From Larkinella terrae (GTDB taxonomy: Bacteria > Bacteroidota > Bacteroidia > Cytophagales > Spirosomataceae), in contig NZ_WJXZ01000014.1 in assembly GCF_009668025.1 (NCBI RefSeq), positions 1,459,097-1,523,096 of the forward strand: 64,000 nt of DNA, read 5' to 3'. Made by a program: the position numbers and the translations under genes. Of this stretch, positions 32,690 through 41,224 are shown piece after piece. Position 1 is the first letter of the stretch. Every line of letters begins with the position of its first letter. The notes beneath the pieces were generated by a model, which made no database searches, had not been told where the DNA came from, and saw only the letters and a list, made by a program, of their open reading frames with translations.

Positions 32690-35023
32690 TTATTTGGCCA
32701 GTTTCCGAACCTCTTCTTCGTTCATTTGCACCGGATATTGCTGTTTTAACCGATCGAGCCACTGTTTTTCCAAAACCGCCTGGTAATCGTTGATCACCGC
32801 TCCCCGGGCTTCTTCAAACGTTTTCAGCCGGGCGGGATCGATTTGGTCGATTTTCACCAGGGCCACTTTGCCATCCCGCCGGATCGTCTTGGTTCCCGGT
32901 TGCCAGTCAACGGCGTCGAGATACGGGTTGGCTCCTTTGGTGAACAGCCCCTCCGTTAACTTAACCGCGCCCGGGTCTTTCGAATTCAGAATCTTCTCCA
33001 CATCTTTTTTAGACGTCGAAAAGAGCTGAAACGTCACGCGACGGGCTTTCTCATTCCTGCCGGTTCCGGTGATACCCGGCCGGAATTTGCCGTGGTCTTT
33101 CTCCATAATCCGGACAATGGGAATCCGGTTGGCGGTAAGTACGCTCACCACGTTCCGAATCCGGCTGGCCGAAACGGTGTCCCGTTCCGTTCCGTCGGCC
33201 GAGCCCGAAACTTCAACGAGGTAATCCGGATTTTTAATCATCAACACCACCAGGTCAAACAGGGTTTCCCGCTGTTTCGCGTTCAAAGCGCTTTGATTGA
33301 CGCCGTAGCTCAGTTCTTCGACCGACCGCCGGAGCTGATACGGACTTTTGGCCAGCATGTCCGATGCCTGTTTCAGGGTTTCGTCGTTCGGAACCACCAG
33401 AATCGAAGCCGCAGCCCGCTGATCGTAGCGGTATTTTTCCTTGTGCGCTTCGTAATAAGTCCGCTGCCCGAGCGAGTCCGTCAGGGATTTTTCCCAGACG
33501 TTCATTTCCATCACCTGTGAAAGCAGTACGCCATCGCGGATGTCGTTCATCAACGACAGGAATTCCGGGTATTTTTTCTCCAGACCGGCCTCTTCCTGCT
33601 CAATGATTTTGTCATCGACAAACCGCCGGAAAAGCCGCTCCATCTGCACCGTAGCCGAGGACGTTGGGTCCCGGCGGGGCTGCTGACGACGCACGACGGT
33701 TTCCAGAAATTCATTCGCCGTATACGGTTGTTTATTGATCAGCACAATCGGTTTTTTCTCGATGGAAGCCTCGAGTGTAGCCGGTAACTTCCATTTTCCC
33801 ATCAGCAAACTGCTGTCGGCCAGCGCCAGCGTTTTCGCCAGCACGTCCGGAGATTCCGTCACCGTGTAATTTTTCCGCAGCTTCTGCACCAGCGCCTGTC
33901 GAACGATTTCCCCACGGGTGTCGGTGACAACTTTCTGCCGCAGCGCACCGGCCATTGATTCAAACGATTCGAGCGGTTGGCGCTCAATCAGCCGAACAAT
34001 GTGCCAGCCGTAATTGCTCTGGAACGGTTTTGAATAACTGCCGGGTTGGGTCAGGCTGTAAGCGGCTTCCTCAAATGGCTGAACCATTTGCCCAACGCCA
34101 AAGACGGGCAAAATCCCGCCGGTGTTGCGCGACTCGCGATCATCCGAAAATTCCTTCGCCAGCATGTCGAACGGTTCGCCTTTTTCCAGACGGCTATATG
34201 CTTCGTCGATCCGCGCCCTGGCGGCTTTCTGTCCTTCGGTGCCACCGCCCGACGCAGCCGCGCTGGGGCTGACGCGCACCAGAATATGCGCCACCTGCAC
34301 TTTCCCCCGGCTGGGCCGTTTGTCGAGAACTTTTACGAGGTGATAACCGGAGCGCGACCGGATCGGGGCCGAAACACTGCCCACGGGCGTAGAATACGCA
34401 GCTGTTTCGATCGGATAAACAACCTGAAAAACCGTCAGATACCCTAGATTCCCGCCGTTCGTTGCTGCGGTTGGATCTTTGGAAAACTGCCGGGCCGCCG
34501 TTGAAAAATCCAGGCCATCGAGGATCTGTTTCCGAACATCGAGCGCAGCGCGGTAGGCTTTCAGGGTATCGGCCGGGGCCGCATCGTCGGCAACCGGAAA
34601 CAGAATATGCGAAACATTCACCTCTTGTTTCAACCGCTCGTAAGCTTCGGCGGTCAGGTGTTCAATGATCTCTTTATCATTGAGATACGACTGGGCCAGT
34701 TGCTTGCGGTACGTTGCAATCTCCTCCCGAAAACCTTCCGTGGTGTCGCGCCCTTCCTGTTCGGCGGCCATCACTTTGAGCTTCAGGTTGGTGTATAAAT
34801 CGATGTATTCGCGAAGATCCGTCCGACGGGAAGAATCGCCGTTGATTTGATTTTTGGTGAACGACTGAAAGAACTCGTCGGTCGTAAAGGACCGGTTACC
34901 GAGTTTTAAAATAACCGGTTCAGGAGTTTTTGTAACAACCGGAGCTGAAGATTTGCAGCCTGCGAGTACACCACAGAGCAGGAAAAAACCGGTTGTCTTT
35001 TTAAAACGAATAGACGAGGTCAA
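32690..35023 (-). CDS. Lipoprotein peptidyl-prolyl isomerase with two parvulin domains (PpiD/SurA type)
   Basis: About 777 residues. No ATG is present near the start; TTG at 35023 (TSSIRFKKTTGFF) is preferred, with TTG 35035 as an alternative, because the frame further up runs into a palindrome. The N-terminus is a lipoprotein signal (GVLAGC, Cys23). Parvulin domains lie at about 135-225 (VSHILFPVADDAAPADTL, GGNLGYLTVFQVV) and 240-345 (VAHILVRVSPSAAASGG, GGILPVFGVGQMV). The C-terminal ~400 residues resemble a long chaperone arm. It probably works in the periplasm with the smaller SurA-like protein downstream. Confidence 0.88.
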   Translation of the reverse strand: MTSSIRFKKTTGFFLLCGVLAGCKSSAPVVTKTPEPVILKLGNRSFTTDEFFQSFTKNQINGDSSRRTDLREYIDLYTNLKLKVMAAEQEGRDTTEGFREEIATYRKQLAQSYLNDKEIIEHLTAEAYERLKQEVNVSHILFPVADDAAPADTLKAYRAALDVRKQILDGLDFSTAARQFSKDPTAATNGGNLGYLTVFQVVYPIETAAYSTPVGSVSAPIRSRSGYHLVKVLDKRPSRGKVQVAHILVRVSPSAAASGGGTEGQKAARARIDEAYSRLEKGEPFDMLAKEFSDDRESRNTGGILPVFGVGQMVQPFEEAAYSLTQPGSYSKPFQSNYGWHIVRLIERQPLESFESMAGALRQKVVTDTRGEIVRQALVQKLRKNYTVTESPDVLAKTLALADSSLLMGKWKLPATLEASIEKKPIVLINKQPYTANEFLETVVRRQQPRRDPTSSATVQMERLFRRFVDDKIIEQEEAGLEKKYPEFLSLMNDIRDGVLLSQVMEMNVWEKSLTDSLGQRTYYEAHKEKYRYDQRAAASILVVPNDETLKQASDMLAKSPYQLRRSVEELSYGVNQSALNAKQRETLFDLVVLMIKNPDYLVEVSGSADGTERDTVSASRIRNVVSVLTANRIPIVRIMEKDHGKFRPGITGTGRNEKARRVTFQLFSTSKKDVEKILNSKDPGAVKLTEGLFTKGANPYLDAVDWQPGTKTIRRDGKVALVKIDQIDPARLKTFEEARGAVINDYQAVLEKQWLDRLKQQYPVQMNEEEVRKLAK

Positions 35024-35060
35024 AACGAATGTCAATTGGATTGTTTGTGAGATTGTTCGA

Positions 35061-35124
35061 CAAGAGACGTGAGACAAGAGGCAACAATGGTGATAGGTTC
35101 AAAGGTCTCTTGTCTCACGTCTAT
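35061..35124. repeat. Intergenic palindrome of AGACGTGAGACAAGAG words
   Basis: Arms AGACGTGAGACAAGAG (35065-35080) and CTCTTGTCTCACGTCT (35107-35122) are exactly complementary with a 26-nt loop that repeats related words. Lies between two minus-strand lipoprotein genes. Confidence 0.75.
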
Positions 35125-35156
35125 CATCTTTTATCAAATCAGTAACCGCTAAGGTT

Positions 35157-35837
35157 TTAACGACTGGAAGCTGGCTTTATTTTCATGCGTTTTAGCTGAA
35201 TATCGTACTCGACTTCATATTCAAACGAATCGCGCAGGTGCTTCCCCGAAAACCGGGCGGGCACGTGTACAACCGATTCCTTTTTCTTCCGATCAACGCT
35301 GCTATCGGTCAATTCGACGCTGCTTTGACCCAGAATGTCGTCTTTATCCAGCCGGTCGGTAAACTGAATGCCCAGGCCCGCGGCCGTCAAAGCTGCAGTA
35401 ATGTATTTCAACGGCGTGAGTAATTCGGCTCCCAACTCAAAAAAACCGACCGGAACCTGAATCCAGCCGTTAATGTCCCGAATGCGTTTGATGAACTGTT
35501 GCGCCTGCGTATAATCGTCGACTTCGATCAGCACCAGCGACGCCACGATTTTCCCGCCTTTCGGGATCGACAACTGCACCGGAGCCTGATTCTGAAACGA
35601 TAAAACCGCTCCTTTTTTTACCTTCTCAACACCCCAGGCGCTGGAGGAAACTCCCACCAGGCGGTTTTTGCTGTCGAAGGCCGTGAGCGACCAGGTCATC
35701 ATCAGCTCATCTTTCCGGCTGATGGTTTCTTCCAGATTGATGGCTTTCAGACTGTTCAGCTTCATTTCCGCCGTTAGCGGTTTTTGGCTGGAACAGGCCG
35801 AAAAAAGCAGCAGTAATGCGAAATAAACGGATTTCAT
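35157..35837 (-). CDS. Lipoprotein of unknown function
   Basis: 226 residues, lipobox LFSAC (Cys15). The mature domain from KLNSLKAINLEETISRKDELMMTWSLTAFDSKNR is beta-rich and looks C2/immunoglobulin-like; later SVVHVPARFSGKHLRDSFEYEVEYDIQLKRMKI closes it. Family not recognised. It is followed downstream by the palindrome and the foldase gene, all on the minus strand, so an envelope role is plausible but not shown. Confidence 0.7.
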   Translation of the reverse strand: MKSVYFALLLLFSACSSQKPLTAEMKLNSLKAINLEETISRKDELMMTWSLTAFDSKNRLVGVSSSAWGVEKVKKGAVLSFQNQAPVQLSIPKGGKIVASLVLIEVDDYTQAQQFIKRIRDINGWIQVPVGFFELGAELLTPLKYITAALTAAGLGIQFTDRLDKDDILGQSSVELTDSSVDRKKKESVVHVPARFSGKHLRDSFEYEVEYDIQLKRMKIKPASSR

Positions 35838-35846
35838 ACAAAATAA

Positions 35847-36185
35847 TCAGCCAATTTCTTCGATGATTGACGCCCCCTCCGAGCCATCGCCGTTGGTCCA
35901 GCGCCAGCGTTCGTGCAGGCGGATGCGACCGTCGGGCAGGATTTCCGGGGTGGAACGACAAACGCCGGTGCGAAAGTCGCCTTCGGTATTCAGATGCTGG
36001 TAAACCATATCCAGCACGTTGTCGGCCAGTACTTTGGCAACGAGAAAACCTTTCACCACCGAACCGCCCCAGTATTCGGCCCAAACGACCTCACCTTCCT
36101 GATGGTACCAGAACGTGGTGGCCGCGCTTACTTCCCCGTTGTCGGTATTGGCCACCGAACCAAAAATCTTCTTATCGAACGTCAT
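35847..36185 (-). CDS. Small protein coupled to agmatine deiminase
   Basis: 112 residues, no signal. Contains VSAATTFWYHQEGEVVWAEY, GGSVVKGFLVAKV, RTGVCRSTPEILPDGRIRLHERWRWTNGDGSEGAS. Homologues in Bacteroidota exist under the loose label n-acetylglutamate synthase, but no acetyltransferase motif is visible and I treat the function as unknown. The ATG overlaps the stop of aguA by 4 bp (ATGA), so the two are translated together. Confidence 0.72.
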   Translation of the reverse strand: MTFDKKIFGSVANTDNGEVSAATTFWYHQEGEVVWAEYWGGSVVKGFLVAKVLADNVLDMVYQHLNTEGDFRTGVCRSTPEILPDGRIRLHERWRWTNGDGSEGASIIEEIG

Positions 36186-37264
36186 TCCTCAATGGCGGGT
36201 TCCTGCTGGCTCAGGCAATGAAACGTGCCCAGTCCCCAGACGATTTCCGTCGCGTCGATTCCCACTACTTTGCGGGTCGGGAAACAGCTTTCGAGAATAT
36301 CGATCGCGGTCTGATCCTTCGAACACCGGAACGTCGGCACAATAATGGAACCGTTGGTGATGTAAAAATTCGCGTACGATGCGGGCAGGCGCTGTCCTTC
36401 GCTGATCACCGGATCGGGCATCGGCAATTCAATGATATTCAGTTGTTTGCCATTGATCAACCGCATGTCTTTTACTTCCCTGTGAATTTCCTCGAGAAAA
36501 GGATAATTCTCATCGTTGGGATTGGTTTCGGTCGCTACAACCACCGTGTCTTCGTTAACAAACCGTACGGTATCGTCGATGTGACCGTCGGTATCATCGC
36601 CCACAATGCCTTCTTCCACCCACAAAACCTGCTGGACGCCATAATACTCGCACAGGTAATGCTCGATCTGGGCCTGCGTCAGGTGCGAGTTACGGTTCTG
36701 GTTTAACAGACACGCCCGGCTGGTTAAAACCGTTCCTTTGCCGTTGAATTCAACGGAGCCGCCTTCCATGACGATGCCCGGATTGACGTACGGCAACTGC
36801 CGGTAATGCGCAATTTCAACCGGAATTAACTGGTCCCGATCGTAGGGCGGATATTTGTTGCCCCAGGCGTTGTATTCCCAGTTGACGATGATTTTTTCTT
36901 TTGAAATCGGGTTGATCAAAAACGCCGGGCCGTGGTCGCGGCACCACGAATCGTTGGTTGGATTGGGCAGAAGCGTTATGTTGGATAAATCGACTCCGGC
37001 CACCAAAAGACGCATTTTAGCCGTTTGAATGACGGTTTCGTTGTGGGCGTTGATGCAAACGTGTTCGCTTTCGCTGATGGCCTGGATAAACTCAATGTAC
37101 GCCGGAAACATCAGCTCCTGCCGCGCGTTCGACCAGGACGCTTCGGTGTGCGGCCAGCTGAGCCAGGTTGCCACGTGGGGATGCCATTCGGCCGGAAAGA
37201 AAAAACCGTTCTGCGCCGGGACAAAGTGCGAGTTTGCCGTATGATGTTGGGATTGTATATTCAT
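36182..37264 (-). CDS. aguA: Agmatine deiminase
   Basis: 360 residues, typical length. Hydrolyses agmatine to N-carbamoylputrescine and ammonia. Catalytic features: DSWCRDHGPAF with the Asp/Arg pair near residue 105, NPGIVMEGGSVEFN with the Glu-Gly-Gly, GDDTDGHIDDTVRF with the catalytic His, and the nucleophile Cys350 in GLGTFHCLSQQEP. aguB, for the next step, is on the same strand about 9 kb away. A TAGTTTTG element 21 bp upstream of the ATG supports this start. Confidence 0.95.
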   Translation of the reverse strand: MNIQSQHHTANSHFVPAQNGFFFPAEWHPHVATWLSWPHTEASWSNARQELMFPAYIEFIQAISESEHVCINAHNETVIQTAKMRLLVAGVDLSNITLLPNPTNDSWCRDHGPAFLINPISKEKIIVNWEYNAWGNKYPPYDRDQLIPVEIAHYRQLPYVNPGIVMEGGSVEFNGKGTVLTSRACLLNQNRNSHLTQAQIEHYLCEYYGVQQVLWVEEGIVGDDTDGHIDDTVRFVNEDTVVVATETNPNDENYPFLEEIHREVKDMRLINGKQLNIIELPMPDPVISEGQRLPASYANFYITNGSIIVPTFRCSKDQTAIDILESCFPTRKVVGIDATEIVWGLGTFHCLSQQEPAIEE

Positions 37265-37284
37265 GCAATTTTTTGATCACACCA

Positions 37285-37292
37285 CAAAACTA
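37285..37292 (-). promoter_or_regulatory. Candidate -7 element of aguA
   Basis: Minus strand TAGTTTTG matches TAnnTTTG; initiation near 37278 gives a 14-nt leader. The divergent LRR gene starts only 8 bp further on, so the promoters of both genes must overlap coding sequence. Confidence 0.45.
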
Positions 37293-37299
37293 CAAAAAT

Positions 37300-40200
37300 A
37301 TGTCGGCTTGCAGGTTGCGAATCTTTCTGATGATTGGTTTGTGCTGGATAGTTGCGCGGGCGTCGGCCCAGGAGAAAGCGTTGACGGATGCGGAACTGGA
37401 GAGTCTGGTTATCTGGTATCCGCAGGAAAAGCTGCGGGCGGCACCTGGCCCGGGCCGACCCAATCCATATGTGTCGCCGACCGGCTACGAAAACCTGGCG
37501 GAACTGGCGGATCGAAACGATAAAACCGCTCCCGTCCGGGCTTTGCGGGTAACGATTGAAGTGCTGAAGAAAGGGAATATCGGACGGCTTGCCGAATTGA
37601 AAGACCTGCGGATTCTGAATCTGGAAGTCGATTCCCTGACTGCCACGGCTGCTCTCTGGCAAACCGTAAGCCAATTGCAACAATTGCAGCGACTAACCAT
37701 TCACCAGCGGTTTCCGGGTTTTAATTTTCTGCCATTTTCGCTTTCTCTACCCAACTCACTGCAGCAATTGAAACTGCTGGAACAACTGGATATCATGCTG
37801 CCGTCGCAGGAGAAAGAACTGACGTTTACAACGCTGGCGGGAATGCCTGCGCTTCGGAAATTGACGGTTTGGGTGAATGGCAACCCGGCGGTTTTGCCCG
37901 CAGGCGTAACAAAACTGCAACAGCTTACGTCACTAAGAATTCAGAATGGACAAAACCAGCTCCAGATTCCGTCGACGCTCGGCGATCTGAAGAATCTCCG
38001 GGAACTGGATGTCAGTTACCAGCGCATCGATCCGAAAACCGACTGGTCGTTTCTCAGTCGGCTGAGTGAGCTGGAGACCTTACGGCTGGGCAGCACCAAT
38101 CTCACCGTTTTGCCTGATCTCCGGAAATTAACCCGCTTGGAAACCCTTGATCTGCAGGGCAATCGGCAACTAACCATTCCCGATGGCACATTCAGTGACC
38201 TGAATACGCTCGAAAAAATAAATCTGGATAACTGTTACCTGCGGCAATTTCCGATGGCGGTGGTTCAATTGGGAAATCTGAAGCAATTGACGATCAGCAA
38301 CAATCCGCTGGGCGAACTGCCATCGGCGATCAGTTCACTCAGGCAACTCAACGTTTTGCAGGCTAATAGCTGCCAGTTGCACAAACTGCCGGAGTCGCTG
38401 GGAGAACTGATTCGGTTGAAATCACTCGGGCTGTCGGGCAATCAACTGGACACCCTGAATTTTGATCTGGGGCAGTTGTCCGGGCTGGTTTCCCTGTCGA
38501 TTTTCAATAATCAATTGCGGTATTTACCAGCTTCCATCGGCCAGTTGGCCCGGCTGGACCAGTTGAATTTGTCAGGTAACAAACTGGTTCGGTTGCCTGA
38601 ATCGATTGGTGATCTGATCAACCTGACGAGCCTGTCGCTTTCCATGAACCAGCTGACGGAATTGCCGAAGAGCCTTGGTAAGCTGGTCAGACTGAATCGA
38701 TTGGATGCAGGGCAAAACCAGTTGCAGCGGATTCCCACCGAAATTGGCCAGCTGTGGCAGCTGAGGCTTCTTACGCTTTCCGATAATAAACTGGCGCAAT
38801 TGCCGGAAGGTCTGGGCAAGCTCGATTCGCTGAATTCACTCTATTTGAACAAAAATCAATTTACGACGGTGCCAGATGCATTGTTCCGGCTGAAGCGGTT
38901 GCGGGAGCTTAATCTAAGTGAAAATAAGCTGCGTTCGATTCCGGCTGGCCTGGGCGCGCTCTCCAATCTGGCATTTCTGGTTTTAGCCAACAATCAACTG
39001 ACGACGCTGCCCGTTGAACTGGGGAAACTGACCAAACTACACCAGCTACTTCTTGACGCCAATCCGTTGGTGCAATTGCCCGAAACAATTGGAAATTGCC
39101 GCGAATTAATGACTTTTTTTGCGCGGAATACGAAATTGAAAGTATTGCCCGAAGGGATCACCCGACTGGACAAATTGCAAATGATCGACCTTTCCGGCAA
39201 TGAACTGACCATTTTACCGGCTTCGCTCGGGAATATGATCGAATTGCGGAACCTGCAACTGGGACGGACCCGATTATTAGCGCTCCCCGAATCCATCGGC
39301 CGGTTGGCGAGACTAACCAACCTGCAGGTCGGCGAAATGGAAGAAGATACGCCAAACGAAAATACCGGTTTGCGCCAGTTGCCGGACAGCATTGTGTATT
39401 GTCAGGAACTCAACAGTTTGCAGTTGACGAACCAGCCGAGTCTGGATGGGGAAGATGTATTTACGAAAATCAGCAAGCTGCCAAAACTGCGGAATCTGAC
39501 TCTGTTTCACTGCAACATTGATCGACTGCCTACGCTTGACTGGAAGAATCTCAACCTGCAACAACTGTCGCTGATGCGAAACCGCCTGGCGGAATTGCCC
39601 GTTGAAATACTGGAAGCACCTCAATTGTTCCAGATCGCGCTTTACGATAATTTGTTGCCCCAGCCCTTGAACACGAATTTCTCTTCCAAAGATGCCCTAC
39701 GGCTGGCGATGAGTGAAGCCGGTTTACTGTCGCTGGATAAAATCGCGAAGCCCAATCGGGGCGTGGCCACTTCCTACGTTCAGATGGCTTTTCAGAAAGC
39801 CGGGCAGCGCAACTGGTCGGAGGCTTTCGCCAGTTTTGAAAAAGCCATTGATTACGCTTCCGACACGATGCGAATTGTGCTGTACGCCCAGCGGGCCGAC
39901 ATGCACGCGTTCCGGCAGGAATACCACGAGGCCATTGCGGATTACGACCGGAGCATTCAACTGACCAGCCAGTTGAGCAAAGGAGTTGCCGGACAGACCA
40001 CTTTAAAACAGCAGTTTGAGCAGCCTGCAGCGCTGGCGTTGCGGGGCCGGGCAAATGCAAAGGCAAAGTTGGGTCAACTGGAGGCTGCCAGCGCGGATAT
40101 TGAGCTGTCGCTTCAAAAACTGGATTTATTTAAAGCCGACCCGCAATTGACAAGTAGTTTGTTAACCGAACAGGGGCGGTATTTAACGCTGCGAAATAAG

Positions 40201-40611
40201 GTGAAGGAAGCGAATCTGAGTTACCGGAAAGCTATTGAGGAATACGAAAAGTTACCCTATGCCAATCCAGGTAGCAAACTGACGGTTGTTGAACTCAATA
40301 TTATTGTCGGCCAGCCGGATCAGGCCCGGAGCGCTTTACAGCGGATTGATAAACGGGAATTGACCGGCGGTTTTGCCATTCTGGAAAAATACCTCGAAAG
40401 CAGTATTCAGGTTCAGAAAAGTGAAAAACCGGATTCGGAGGTTCTGAAGGAGTTGACTACCTTCCTGGCGAGTCACAACGAACGGATTATGGGCTGGAGT
40501 TTCGAGCTTTACGAAAACTGGCTGTCGCGTTCCAATTTGCCGACGGAAAAGCAGACAATTTTGCGGCAAATGACCCAACTCGCCAAGGAGCGGCTTCCGA
40601 AAATGGACTAA
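37300..40611 (+). CDS. Secreted leucine-rich-repeat protein with C-terminal TPR domain
   Basis: 1103 residues from MSACRLRIFLMIG (ATG 37300; the frame to 37168 runs back over aguA and is rejected). Signal peptide ends ARASAQ. Residues ~90-790 hold about 28 LRRs, many with a perfect 23-residue LPxxLGxLxxLxxLxLxxNxL pattern (NQLRYLPASIGQLARL, NKLVRLPESIGDLINL, NKLAQLPEGLGKLDSL). Residues ~820-1000 hold TPR-type helices (SEAFASFEKAIDYA, HEAIADYDRSIQL). The repeat surface suggests protein binding in the periplasm or outside. Convergent with the next gene, overlapping by 4 bp. Confidence 0.9.
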   Translation: MSACRLRIFLMIGLCWIVARASAQEKALTDAELESLVIWYPQEKLRAAPGPGRPNPYVSPTGYENLAELADRNDKTAPVRALRVTIEVLKKGNIGRLAELKDLRILNLEVDSLTATAALWQTVSQLQQLQRLTIHQRFPGFNFLPFSLSLPNSLQQLKLLEQLDIMLPSQEKELTFTTLAGMPALRKLTVWVNGNPAVLPAGVTKLQQLTSLRIQNGQNQLQIPSTLGDLKNLRELDVSYQRIDPKTDWSFLSRLSELETLRLGSTNLTVLPDLRKLTRLETLDLQGNRQLTIPDGTFSDLNTLEKINLDNCYLRQFPMAVVQLGNLKQLTISNNPLGELPSAISSLRQLNVLQANSCQLHKLPESLGELIRLKSLGLSGNQLDTLNFDLGQLSGLVSLSIFNNQLRYLPASIGQLARLDQLNLSGNKLVRLPESIGDLINLTSLSLSMNQLTELPKSLGKLVRLNRLDAGQNQLQRIPTEIGQLWQLRLLTLSDNKLAQLPEGLGKLDSLNSLYLNKNQFTTVPDALFRLKRLRELNLSENKLRSIPAGLGALSNLAFLVLANNQLTTLPVELGKLTKLHQLLLDANPLVQLPETIGNCRELMTFFARNTKLKVLPEGITRLDKLQMIDLSGNELTILPASLGNMIELRNLQLGRTRLLALPESIGRLARLTNLQVGEMEEDTPNENTGLRQLPDSIVYCQELNSLQLTNQPSLDGEDVFTKISKLPKLRNLTLFHCNIDRLPTLDWKNLNLQQLSLMRNRLAELPVEILEAPQLFQIALYDNLLPQPLNTNFSSKDALRLAMSEAGLLSLDKIAKPNRGVATSYVQMAFQKAGQRNWSEAFASFEKAIDYASDTMRIVLYAQRADMHAFRQEYHEAIADYDRSIQLTSQLSKGVAGQTTLKQQFEQPAALALRGRANAKAKLGQLEAASADIELSLQKLDLFKADPQLTSSLLTEQGRYLTLRNKVKEANLSYRKAIEEYEKLPYANPGSKLTVVELNIIVGQPDQARSALQRIDKRELTGGFAILEKYLESSIQVQKSEKPDSEVLKELTTFLASHNERIMGWSFELYENWLSRSNLPTEKQTILRQMTQLAKERLPKMD

Positions 40612-41111
40612 AACAATTTACTCCAGGCAAACCGGATGACGAGCAGTAAGCCGACAAATCCGACCACGATGTAAATGAATGGAATGTAGGTGACGGCGTA
40701 GATTCGGGTGCGATCGATGAACCAGAGAATGCCGATGACGGCGCCGATCAGCGTCATAAAGCCCGATAATTTGCCAAAACCGGGGATGTATTTGAACGGC
40801 AGCTTGCGTTTAATAAGCATCAGTGTAGCCGCCATCGTCACGATGGGCAAAACCTGCGTGATGAGGTTCATTTGCCAGATGCTTTGGCGCTCAAACAGAA
40901 ATAGATAGATATTGAGCGTAAAGGCGAAAATGCCGGGAATGCAGGCCAGATACACCAGCGTCGCGTACACAAACCGCCACCGCCAGATTTCCTCCGCTTT
41001 CTCGCCCGACCAGAGATTGAGGACGAAGGCCAGGGCCGGAATCGCCAGCAGAAAAACCGCCAGCAGCGCGGGATTGGACGAAACCGAGTTGAAGAAGTCC
41101 TGTAAAGTCAT
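40608..41111 (-). CDS. Five-helix membrane protein of unknown function
   Basis: 167 residues with about five hydrophobic helices (near 13-33, 47-70, 80-98, 113-130, 138-160), mostly without charged residues inside. No family recognised. It is the last gene of a minus-strand run whose other members are an ASKHA-type protein and coiled-coil proteins, separated from them by a perfect palindrome at 41121-41220. Confidence 0.65.
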   Translation of the reverse strand: MTLQDFFNSVSSNPALLAVFLLAIPALAFVLNLWSGEKAEEIWRWRFVYATLVYLACIPGIFAFTLNIYLFLFERQSIWQMNLITQVLPIVTMAATLMLIKRKLPFKYIPGFGKLSGFMTLIGAVIGILWFIDRTRIYAVTYIPFIYIVVGFVGLLLVIRFAWSKLF

Positions 41112-41120
41112 GAGTGAAAA

Positions 41121-41220
41121 GTTGTTTCGCGGAGTTGAGCGGAGTTAAAAAGAGTTAAGCAGAGTAAAATAACTATCTTCGCTTAACTCTTTTTAACTCC
41201 GCTCAACTCCGCGAAACAAC
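41121..41220. repeat. Perfect 40-bp-arm palindrome of GGAGTTGAGCGGAGTTAA words
   Basis: Arm 41121-41160 (starts GTTGTTTCGCGGAGTTGAGC) is the exact reverse complement of 41181-41220, with a 20-nt loop. Each arm is itself built from tandem words GGAGTTGAGC, GGAGTTAAAA and AGAGTTAAGC. It separates two minus-strand genes, 5 bp from the stop of the ASKHA gene. A degenerate relative with the same words lies at 63.05-63.16 kb. Confidence 0.92.
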
Positions 41221-41224
41221 CTCT

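Noticed and set aside
35847-36185. N-acetylglutamate synthase activity for the 112-residue protein
   Set aside because: No acetyltransferase motif is visible; the label used for homologues appears to be an inherited name.
37168-37299. Extension of the LRR gene to 37168
   Set aside because: It overlaps aguA in antisense and precedes a clear signal peptide that starts at 37300.
37200-37300. A replication dif or origin site explaining the switch in AAAACCG polarity
   Set aside because: No XerC/XerD-like or DnaA-box cluster could be seen; the polarity switch is a small hand count only.
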